Shown in pieces: positions 8,148 to 15,069 of a stretch of 26,251 nt of DNA. A program made the position numbers and the translations under genes. The notes under the pieces were generated by a model, which was given only the letters and a program-made list of their open reading frames with translations, was not told the DNA's origin and ran no database searches. Position 1 is the stretch's first letter, and each line of letters starts with the position of its first letter. Origin of the DNA: Planctomycetales bacterium (GTDB lineage: Bacteria; Planctomycetota; Planctomycetia; Pirellulales; Thermoguttaceae); the NCBI GenBank assembly GCA_007119795.1, contig SKOZ01000045.1, forward strand, positions 1 through 26,251, in the 5' to 3' direction.

Positions 8148-9820
8148 CCCTCCGCTGCCGCCTCCTTTGCGCCGCCGTCGTCGCGGCGCTGCCGGCCGCC
8201 CCGGCGGCGGCCGAGCCGTCCCTCACGTGCCCCATCCGCCTGAGCGACGCCACCGCGGACTCGGGGATCGGGTTCGTCCATACCGACGGCGGTGGCGGGG
8301 AGTACTACATCGTCGAGAGCGTGGTCGCGGGCCTGGCGCTCTTCGACTACGACGGGGACGGCCTCATCGACGTCTACTTCCTCAACGGCGCACCCTTGAA
8401 GGGAACCGTGGTGGATACGCCCCCGCGGAACGCCCTCTACCGCAACAACGGCGACGGCACCTTCACCGACGTCACCGAAGAGGCCGGTGTGGGCGACCTC
8501 GGCTACGGGCTGGGCGTCACCGTGGGCGACTTCAACAACAACGGCCATCAGGACCTGTACCTCAACAATTTCGGCCCCAACGTCCTCTACCGCAACAACG
8601 GCGATGGGACGTTCACCGACGCAACGCACGAGGCGGGCGTCGCCTGCGGCGACCTGGTCGGTGCGGGTGCATCTTTCCTCGATATCGACGGCAACGGCCT
8701 TCTGGACCTCTACGTCTCCAACTACGTCGATTTCACCTACGAAAAACATATCGAACGGACCATCGGCCGCTACCGCTTCCATCCCGGTCCCCGGGACTAC
8801 CCCCCCATGCCCGACATCCTCTTGCGGAACAACGGCGACGGCACCTTCACGGACATCAGCGCCTCCTCGGGCATCGCCGCCGTGGCGGGCACCGGGATGG
8901 GGATGGTCTCGTTCGACTATACCGGCAACGGTTTCCCCGACGTCTTCGTCTGCAACGACCACTTCCCGAACTTCCTCTTCCGCAACGACGGCACGGGGCG
9001 GTTCGAAGAGGTGGGGCTCGTGGCCGGAGTGGCCTACGATTTCCACGGCAACGAGAACGGCAGCATGGGCGCCGACTGCGGCGACTTCGACAACGACGGC
9101 CTCCTCGACCTCTTCATGACGAACTACTCCTCCGAAATGCCCGTCCTCTACCGCAACATCGGCGGGGCCTTCGAGGACGTCACCCGCCGGTCCAAGGCGG
9201 GCAGCAGCGCCTTCCCGCACGTCACCTGGGGTACGGGGTTCGTCGACTTCGCCAACGACGGCCGCCGCGACATCTTCATCGCCTGCGGCCACTTCATGGA
9301 CAATATCTACGCCATCGACGACCGCACCACCGTCCACGTCCCCAATATCCTCATGATGAACACCGGCGACGGCCGCTTCGTGGACGTCTCCGACCGCTGC
9401 GGCGACGGGATGGCCGTCGTGGAGAGCAGCCGCGGCGCCGGCTTCGACGACCTCTCCAACAACGGCTACGTGGACGTGGTGATCCTCAACACCAACAGCC
9501 GCCCCACGATCCTCCGCAACGAGACGGATTCCGGCAACCGCTGGCTGCAACTGAGCCTCCGCGGGGTAACCAGCAACCGCGACGCCGTAGGGGCGCGCGT
9601 CACCGTAGTCGCCGGCGACCTCACCCAGGTGGCCGAGGTCCACAGCGGCCGCGGCTACCAGAGCCACTTCGGGTCCCGGCTTTACTTCGGCCTGGGGAAC
9701 CGCGAACGCGTCGATCGCATCGAGGTCCGCTGGCCTGGCGGCGGCAGCGAACGCTTCTCGGGGCGCGCTACGAACCAGCATGTGCTGCTCACGGAAGGGA
9801 CGGGAACGCCGCGCCCCTAG
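8144..9820 (+). CDS. Exported CRTAC1-like FG-GAP/VCBS repeat protein with ASPIC/UnbV domain (copy 4)
   Basis: 558 residues. The ATG overlaps the TGA of the upstream TPR gene. A signal peptide (residues 1-24, Ala-rich, ending near PAAAEPS) precedes the family block IRLSDATADSGIGFVHTDGG. VCBS blades with FDYDGDGLIDVYFLNGAPLKG, FNNNGHQDLYLNNFGPN and repeated NNGDGTFTD loops follow. The ASPIC/UnbV domain lies at the end (SNRDAVGARVTVVAGD, VHSGRGYQSHFG). It is the last gene of the array: a 270-base gap with an inverted repeat follows. It shares long near-identical DNA stretches with copies 1-3. Exported binding propeller is the best call; ligand and phenotype are unknown. Confidence 0.9.
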   Translation: MTLRCRLLCAAVVAALPAAPAAAEPSLTCPIRLSDATADSGIGFVHTDGGGGEYYIVESVVAGLALFDYDGDGLIDVYFLNGAPLKGTVVDTPPRNALYRNNGDGTFTDVTEEAGVGDLGYGLGVTVGDFNNNGHQDLYLNNFGPNVLYRNNGDGTFTDATHEAGVACGDLVGAGASFLDIDGNGLLDLYVSNYVDFTYEKHIERTIGRYRFHPGPRDYPPMPDILLRNNGDGTFTDISASSGIAAVAGTGMGMVSFDYTGNGFPDVFVCNDHFPNFLFRNDGTGRFEEVGLVAGVAYDFHGNENGSMGADCGDFDNDGLLDLFMTNYSSEMPVLYRNIGGAFEDVTRRSKAGSSAFPHVTWGTGFVDFANDGRRDIFIACGHFMDNIYAIDDRTTVHVPNILMMNTGDGRFVDVSDRCGDGMAVVESSRGAGFDDLSNNGYVDVVILNTNSRPTILRNETDSGNRWLQLSLRGVTSNRDAVGARVTVVAGDLTQVAEVHSGRGYQSHFGSRLYFGLGNRERVDRIEVRWPGGGSERFSGRATNQHVLLTEGTGTPRP

Positions 9821-9869
9821 CGGGAAGAGAATGCCCCGGGGCGCGGGACTCTCCGGCGGCTGCATCCCG

Positions 9870-9889
9870 CCGGCAGGGAGCCCTGCCGG
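9870..9889 (+). terminator. Inverted repeat after the TPR/CRTAC1 array (terminator-like, no T-tract)
   Basis: CCGGCAGGG and CCCTGCCGG are perfect 9-base arms separated by two bases, 50 bases after the stop of copy 4. A stable RNA hairpin would form, but GGAGGTTC rather than a run of T follows, so this is either a Rho-type or RNA-stabilising 3' structure rather than a classic intrinsic terminator. Confidence 0.4.
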
Positions 9890-10090
9890 GGAGGTTCGGC
9901 GACAAGCCAGAAATAGAAAAAGCGGTGATTTCTCGAGCGTCTATCGGTTGACGAGAGGCGTTCCACCGCTCAAGCTATATGGCGTCGGGCGGGACTCGAC
10001 GCGCAGGCGGTACGGTCCTCGCGGGCCGCAGCCGCCTGGCGGTGAAGAACGCTTCTCTTCTTACTTATCTATGCGGGAGGAACTTGGGCC
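9890..10090 (+). promoter_or_regulatory. Upstream region of the NHL lipoprotein gene, with strong RBS
   Basis: About 200 bases without a credible gene. It is locally richer in A/T than its surroundings (9909-9950). TTGACG at 9948-9953 resembles a -35 box, but the nearest TATA-like sequence (9975-9980) is about 21 bases away, which is longer than optimal, so the promoter call is weak. GGGAGGAAC at 10075-10083 is a clear ribosome binding site for the ATG at 10091. Confidence 0.3.
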
Positions 10091-11170
10091 ATGAAGCGTA
10101 CTCGTCTGGGTTGGTTCGGTTTCGTCATCGTACTGGGATTGCTGGTGGCGATGGCGCCGCTCGGCTGCGAACAGCCGCCGGCTCCCGAGCCCACGGAAGA
10201 TCCTGTTGTCACCCCGCCGGATCCCGACGCCGCCGAGCCGGCGCCGGCCGATCCGGCACCGGTCGAAGAGGTGGAACCGGTCGAGCCGGTAGAACCCGTC
10301 GAAGCGGTGGAGCCCGATGAGCCGGCTGCGCCGGCGGAGGAGGGGCCGCCGGCACCGGTCGAGCCGGCCGATCCGGAGCCGGTGGCCGTGGAAGGTCTCG
10401 AATACCCCCTCTCGGTCGCAGTGGCGCCCGGGGGCGCGATCTACGTGGCCGATCTCCACCGCCCCGGCGTCTGGCGGATCGAGGAGGGCCGCCTGAGCCT
10501 CTTCTTCGAGGCCGACCCGCGGTATCGCACCCCGCTGAACGCCGTGCGCTGTCTGGCCATCGACGACGAGGGGCGACTGCTGGCCGGCGACAGCGCCACC
10601 GGCGACGTCTACCGGTTCGATGCCGCGGGCCAGCCCGAATCGCTCACCGGCCGCGACCGGCCCCTGGGCGAGATCACCGTCCCCACCGACATCGCCGTCG
10701 ACGCCGCGGGCGACCTCTTCGTCTCCGACATGGGAGACCACCGCGTGATGCGGGTTCCCAAGGACGGCGGGGCCGTGGAGCTCTTCGCCGAGGTCCACGT
10801 CCCCCGCGGCCTCACCTTCGATGCCCAAGGGCGGCTCTGGGTGATCTCCGGCCGCTCCCTGCTCCGCTTTTCCCCGGAGGGGGAGCCGGAGACGGTGGTC
10901 GAGGAGGGCGCTTTTGAGTTCCCCCATACGGTGGCCGTTCGGGAGGACGGCGTGGCCTTCGTGTGCGACGGCTACGCCGGTACGATCTGGAGGATCGCCC
11001 CCGGTGAAGCCCCCGAACCCTGGGCGAGCGGACCGCCGCTGAACAGGCCCGTCGGCATGAGGCTCTGGGGCGACCGCCTCCTCGTCGCCGATCCGCACGC
11101 GCGGGCGGTGTTCGAGATCGATGCCGAGGGCCGGATCGAAGAGCTCGCCCTGGAGCTTGAAGCGCCTTAG
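10091..11170 (+). CDS. Lipoprotein with NHL/SMP-30-like beta-propeller
   Basis: 359 residues, ATG with a good upstream GGAGG. Residues 1-27 form a signal peptide ending in the lipobox-like APLGC (the Pro in the box is not ideal), so Cys27 is the probable lipidation site. Residues about 28-100 are a Pro/Glu/Ala-rich spacer with a repeated VEPVEPVEP pattern. Residues about 104-355 form a six-bladed-type propeller of NHL/SMP-30/gluconolactonase-like repeats: YPLSVAVAPGGAIYVAD, VPTDIAVDAAGDLFVSD, VPRGLTFDAQGRLWVIS, FPHTVAVREDGVAFVCD and NRPVGMRLWGDRLLVAD. It could be a binding protein or a lactonase-like enzyme; metal-ligand residues cannot be assigned by eye. It stands between two repeat-containing spacers and is probably its own transcription unit. 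Confidence 0.82.
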   Translation: MKRTRLGWFGFVIVLGLLVAMAPLGCEQPPAPEPTEDPVVTPPDPDAAEPAPADPAPVEEVEPVEPVEPVEAVEPDEPAAPAEEGPPAPVEPADPEPVAVEGLEYPLSVAVAPGGAIYVADLHRPGVWRIEEGRLSLFFEADPRYRTPLNAVRCLAIDDEGRLLAGDSATGDVYRFDAAGQPESLTGRDRPLGEITVPTDIAVDAAGDLFVSDMGDHRVMRVPKDGGAVELFAEVHVPRGLTFDAQGRLWVISGRSLLRFSPEGEPETVVEEGAFEFPHTVAVREDGVAFVCDGYAGTIWRIAPGEAPEPWASGPPLNRPVGMRLWGDRLLVADPHARAVFEIDAEGRIEELALELEAP

Positions 11171-11192
11171 CGGGCCGTTTCTAATGCTTATA

Positions 11193-11224
11193 GAGGGGGC
11201 CGGTGCCGGCGCACCGGCTCCCTC
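11193..11224 (+). terminator. Strong hairpin after the NHL lipoprotein gene
   Basis: Two 14-base arms (11193-11206 and 11211-11224) pair with a single G-U wobble around a CGGC loop, 22 bases after the stop codon. This is a very stable RNA structure in the expected place for a transcript end, but GTAATCC follows and there is no T-run, so factor-dependent termination or 3'-end protection is more likely than intrinsic termination. Confidence 0.5.
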
Positions 11225-11227
11225 GTA

Positions 11228-11275
11228 ATCCCCGTAGCTGAATTCATCCCCGTAGCTGAATTCGCAAGAATTCAG
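11228..11275. repeat. 18-bp tandem direct repeat plus GAATTC hairpin with GCAA loop
   Basis: The 18-base unit ATCCCCGTAGCTGAATTC occurs twice without a gap (11228-11245 and 11246-11263). The second copy continues into GCAAGAATTCAG, so CTGAATTC (11256-11263) and GAATTCAG (11268-11275) form an 8-base stem closed by a GNRA-type GCAA tetraloop. This is a mobile-palindrome (REP-like) type of structure. It is intergenic and non-coding in appearance. Confidence 0.7.
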
Positions 11276-11298
11276 AAAGCCTCAACATCGGCCCCCCC

Positions 11299-11380
11299 GG
11301 ACGGATCGGGCGATCCGTCCTACGGATAATGAGCGGGGACGGATCAGGCGATCCGTCCTACATCGGGCGATCCGTCCTAC
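11299..11380. repeat. REP-like palindromic repeat, two full and one partial copy
   Basis: The unit is GGACGGATCGGGCGATCCGT followed by CCTAC. Copy 1 is 11299-11323, with 10-base arms GGACGGATCG/CGATCCGTCC. Copy 2 is 11337-11361, with a G to A change next to the loop. Copy 3 at 11362-11380 has lost the left arm. A related sequence lies at 24043-24062 inside the microcompartment operon, so this is a dispersed family rather than a local tandem repeat. It resembles REP/RAYT-type intergenic palindromes; no transposase is present in the window. Confidence 0.65.
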
Positions 11381-11381
11381 A

Positions 11382-11409
11382 AGCCACCAGCCACCAGCCA
11401 CCAGCCACC
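11382..11409 (+). repeat. Heptanucleotide tandem repeat (AGCCACC)x4 abutting a start codon
   Basis: Four perfect AGCCACC units end two bases before the ATG at 11412 and leave no room for a Shine-Dalgarno sequence. Copy-number change by slippage could alter the 5' leader of the 1179-residue lipoprotein gene. A different 7-base repeat abuts another start codon at 26115. Confidence 0.8.
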
Positions 11410-11411
11410 AC

Positions 11412-14400
11412 ATGACCTCTCCCTTTCAGCGGACCGCCGCGGCGTTGAGCCTGGCGATGGTCTTCTTCGCCGCCTGCCAGCCGCCATCGGAGCCGGAGGC
11501 CCCCAACGGACCGCCGACTGCCGACCGGACCGCGGCCGGGTTGCCGGAATCGATCGCCGAGGCGCTGGCGCTCTTCAATCACGGCGCCGCCATGATGGAT
11601 CAGTACCAGTACTCGCGGGCCGCCGAGGCCTTCGAGGCCGTCCTCGAGCTGGCTCCCGACTGGACCGCGGCACGCTTCAATCTCGGCCTGGCCTACCTCA
11701 ATCTCCAGGGGGCGCGGGGGGCCGAGGAGGCGCTGGACGTGGCCCGGCGGACCTTCGAGGAGGTCCTTGCCGACGACCCCGAGCACGTTCACGCCATTTT
11801 CTCGCTGGGGATGTACCACCAGCACCTCGGCAACGCCCAGGAGGCGCTCGAGTACTTCGCTTCCGCGTTCGAACTCAATCCCGACAACATCCACGCCGCC
11901 TACAAGTACGCCGAGACCCTGCTCGCCCTGGATCGGGCCGAGGAGGGGACGGCGGTCCTCGAGGAGATCGTCGCCGCGAACCCCGGATACCCGTCGGCCG
12001 TCTACCGTCTGGCGATGCAGTACCAGCGGGCCGGCGCCCGCGAGAAGGCCCTGCCCCTCTTCGAGCGGTTCCACGAGCTCAAGCAGGCCGAACTGGCCGG
12101 CGGGGTCTTCACCGTGGGCAACGTCTACGGCGAGGCGGGCCGCTATTCGCTGGTCATCGGTCCCGACGGGCTGCCTTTGCCCCGCCCCGAGACGCCCGCC
12201 ACGCCGCAGGTGGTCTTCTCTCCCGAGGCGCGGCCGCTGGGCGCCTCGACCGTCGCCTGGAACTGGGCGGGTGAGGGCGGTTCGGGCGAGGATGCCGCCG
12301 CGTCGATCCTCCTTCCCGGACTGGCCGCCGAGGACCTCAACGGCAACGGCCACCTCGATCTCGTCGTTACGGCCCTCGACGAGGAGGGCCGCACCGCCGT
12401 CTGGTTCAACGACGGCTCGGGCCACTTCACTCCCGGCCCGACGATCGCCGACCGCGGCGTCGCCCCTTTCCTCGGCGATGTCAACAACAACGGCCACATC
12501 GACCTCTGGCTGGGGCGGGCGGGACCCGATCGGCTCTTCGAGAACGACGGCGCGGGCAACTTCCACGCCGTCGAGCTGCCCGAGGCCGACGCCGACCTGC
12601 TCACCGTCTCCACCCGCCTGGTGGACCTCGACAGCGACGGCGACCTCGACCTGGTGGCCTGCCGCGTGGCCGCGGGGTCATTGCCCCCCGGCCCCGCCTC
12701 CGACCCGGCCGTGCCGCTGGTGCTCAACAACAACCTCGACGGCACCTTCAGCGACCTGACCGAGCAGCTCGGCCTGGCCGCGCCCAAGGTCGCCTCGGTG
12801 GCCGTGCTCGACGACTTCGACAACGACCGCGACATCGACCTGATCCTCTTCGCCGCCGACGACGCGCTGCCGACCGTCTGGGTCAACCAGCGCATCTGGG
12901 AGTACCGCCTCCTCCCCGCGGAAGAGGCCGGACTGACGGCGACGCACGTCGTCAGCGCCCTCTCGGGCGACGTCAACAAGAGCGGCCATCCCGACATCCT
13001 CGTCTTCACTGCCGAGGGCGTCGATCTCTATCTCAACGAGGGGGAGTTCCGCTTTCGCCTCGACGAGACCTTCCGCAGCCAGTTCGGCCACTTCCGCGGC
13101 AGCGGCGGCCAGCTCGTCGACGTGGACAACAACGGCAGCCTCGACCTGGTGATCTTCGACGCCCACCGCCGCGACGGAACCCGCGGACCGGTGCTCTTGA
13201 CCAACCTCTGGCCGGAGAAGGGCTTCGTCGATGCCGGGGCCGTCGACTCCGGCCTCGTGCTCAACGCCATCCAAACGGAAGGCGATGCCAGCGGCCTGGC
13301 GGCCGACTTCACCGGCAACGGCCTCTGCGACCTCCTCCTGGCGCCCATCGGCCAGGAACCGGTGCTCATCGAAAACGTGACTCCCGGAGGCGAGTGGATC
13401 GGGCTGCGGCTGGTGGGTACGCGCGGGCAGGACCATAAGACGCGGTCGAACCGCTCCGCGGTGGGCGCCCGCGTCGAGGTCAAGGCGGGCACGGTCTACC
13501 AGCAGTTCACCGTGGGCAGCGCCGCCGGGGCGGTGGCCGCACCGCCGCTCCGCCTCCAGGCCGGCCTGGGAGAGCATCCCCAGGTCGATTGGCTCCGCAT
13601 CTTCTGGCCCGACGGCGTCCTCCAGGGCGAAGCGGAGCTCCCCACCGGCCAGGTGGTGACGGTCGAGCAGCTCAACCGCAAGCCCTCCTCCTGCCCCCAC
13701 CTCTTCGCCTGGACGGGCGAGCACCACGAGTTCGTCAGCGACTTCGGCGGCGTGGGCGGCCTCGGCTACCTGGTCTCCCCCGGCGTCTACGCCACGCCCG
13801 ACCCGACCGAATACATCCCCCTGCCGCCGCTCGAGGCCAAGGAAGGCCAGTACGTGCTCAACGTCGTCAATGCCCTGGAAGAGGTGATCTACGCCGACGC
13901 CTTCCAGCTCATCGCCGTAGACCATCCCGCCGATACCCGCGTTCATCCGCACGAAATGGCGGCCGTGAGCGTGCCGCCGCCGCCGTTCGAGGTCTTCTGC
14001 TTCGACGAGGCGATCTACCCGGCGCGGGCCACCAACCACCTCGGCGACGACGTGACCGAGGTCCTCTCCCGCGTCGACCGGCGGTACGCCGGCGCCACCG
14101 ATCCCGACCCCCGTTTCCTGGGGTACGCCGAGGAGCACTACGTCGAGCTCGACTTCGGCGACCGCTTGAGCCATCTCGACGCGGACGACCGCCTGATCCT
14201 CTTCCTGTCAGGCTGGGTCGAGTACAGCTTTTCGTCTACGAACTTCGCCGCCAGCCAGGCCGGACTGCGGCTCTCCGCCCCGACGTTCGAGGTCTTCCGC
14301 GACGGCGAGTGGGTGGAGATCTTCCGCGAGGTCGGCTATCCGGCGGGCATCCAGCACACGATGACCCTGGACCTCACCGGCCACGTCCTCCCCACCGACC

Positions 14401-14951
14401 GCCGGCTCCGCGTCTCCAGCAACATGGAGATCTACTGGGACTCGATCTTCCTCGCCCCCCACCGCGCCGATGCCGAGCTGCGCCTCACCGAGCGATCCGC
14501 CGCCAGTGCCTACCTCGACTACCTCGGTTTCCCGCGGGAATACTCGCCGGACGGCCGGCAGCCGAACCTCTTCGACTTCAGCAACATCGACCGCTCCGCG
14601 GACTGGAAGCTCATGGCGGGCGACTACACCCGCTTCGGCGAGGTCGCCGAGTTGCTCGAGGAGGCCGACAACCGTTTCGTCATCATGGGTCGGGGCGACG
14701 GCCTGACCCTCCGCTTCGGCGCCGAGGCCTTCGGCCCCGTGCCCGAGGGGTTCCGCCGCTCGTTCCTGCTGAAGACCGTGAGCTTCTGCAAGGACATGGA
14801 CCTGGCCACCGCCTATCCCGATACCGTGGAGCCGCTCCCCTTCCATGGCATGAGCGGCTACCCCTACGGCCCCGACGAGCACTATCCCGATACCGACGAG
14901 TTCCGCCGGTACCGGCGCGAATACAACACCCGCCGCGTCGGCTCCCGTTAG
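11412..14951 (+). CDS. Large TPR-VCBS-ASPIC/UnbV fusion lipoprotein
   Basis: 1179 residues. A lipoprotein signal peptide (MTSPFQRTAAALSLAMVFFA, then the lipobox-like FAAC) predicts lipidation at Cys22. Residues about 50-225 are TPR repeats (YSRAAEAFEAVLELAPD, AQEALEYFASAFELNPD). Residues about 300-650 carry FG-GAP/VCBS loops (DLNGNGHLDLVV, DVNNNGHIDLWLG, DLDSDGDLDLVAC, DVNKSGHPDILVF). Residues about 660-753 form an ASPIC/UnbV domain (NRSAVGARVEVKAG, FWPDG). The remaining 425 residues form an extra C-terminal region starting at CPHLFAWTGEHHEFVSDFGG; I cannot name its family. This one chain contains the modules that are separate neighbouring genes at 1-9820, supporting a shared function. It is probably attached to the outer membrane or periplasmic face. 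No Shine-Dalgarno is visible because a heptamer repeat runs up to the start. Confidence 0.88.
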   Translation: MTSPFQRTAAALSLAMVFFAACQPPSEPEAPNGPPTADRTAAGLPESIAEALALFNHGAAMMDQYQYSRAAEAFEAVLELAPDWTAARFNLGLAYLNLQGARGAEEALDVARRTFEEVLADDPEHVHAIFSLGMYHQHLGNAQEALEYFASAFELNPDNIHAAYKYAETLLALDRAEEGTAVLEEIVAANPGYPSAVYRLAMQYQRAGAREKALPLFERFHELKQAELAGGVFTVGNVYGEAGRYSLVIGPDGLPLPRPETPATPQVVFSPEARPLGASTVAWNWAGEGGSGEDAAASILLPGLAAEDLNGNGHLDLVVTALDEEGRTAVWFNDGSGHFTPGPTIADRGVAPFLGDVNNNGHIDLWLGRAGPDRLFENDGAGNFHAVELPEADADLLTVSTRLVDLDSDGDLDLVACRVAAGSLPPGPASDPAVPLVLNNNLDGTFSDLTEQLGLAAPKVASVAVLDDFDNDRDIDLILFAADDALPTVWVNQRIWEYRLLPAEEAGLTATHVVSALSGDVNKSGHPDILVFTAEGVDLYLNEGEFRFRLDETFRSQFGHFRGSGGQLVDVDNNGSLDLVIFDAHRRDGTRGPVLLTNLWPEKGFVDAGAVDSGLVLNAIQTEGDASGLAADFTGNGLCDLLLAPIGQEPVLIENVTPGGEWIGLRLVGTRGQDHKTRSNRSAVGARVEVKAGTVYQQFTVGSAAGAVAAPPLRLQAGLGEHPQVDWLRIFWPDGVLQGEAELPTGQVVTVEQLNRKPSSCPHLFAWTGEHHEFVSDFGGVGGLGYLVSPGVYATPDPTEYIPLPPLEAKEGQYVLNVVNALEEVIYADAFQLIAVDHPADTRVHPHEMAAVSVPPPPFEVFCFDEAIYPARATNHLGDDVTEVLSRVDRRYAGATDPDPRFLGYAEEHYVELDFGDRLSHLDADDRLILFLSGWVEYSFSSTNFAASQAGLRLSAPTFEVFRDGEWVEIFREVGYPAGIQHTMTLDLTGHVLPTDRRLRVSSNMEIYWDSIFLAPHRADAELRLTERSAASAYLDYLGFPREYSPDGRQPNLFDFSNIDRSADWKLMAGDYTRFGEVAELLEEADNRFVIMGRGDGLTLRFGAEAFGPVPEGFRRSFLLKTVSFCKDMDLATAYPDTVEPLPFHGMSGYPYGPDEHYPDTDEFRRYRREYNTRRVGSR

Positions 14952-14980
14952 CCGCGGCCGGGGACGCGGAGGCGTTTCCC

Positions 14981-14997
14981 GCGGCGGCTGCCGCCGC
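14981..14997 (+). other. GC-rich inverted repeat after the fusion lipoprotein gene
   Basis: GCGGCGGC and GCCGCCGC flank a single T, 30 bases after the stop codon. It could act as an RNA 3' structure, but GCC/GCG runs are common in this genome and no T-tract follows. Confidence 0.25.
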
Positions 14998-15069
14998 CAC
15001 GAGCGGTCCCCCCGGCCGCTTCCCGCATCGCAGCTTTCTTGCCGAGAGCCCTACGAGAAAGGGGACGAC

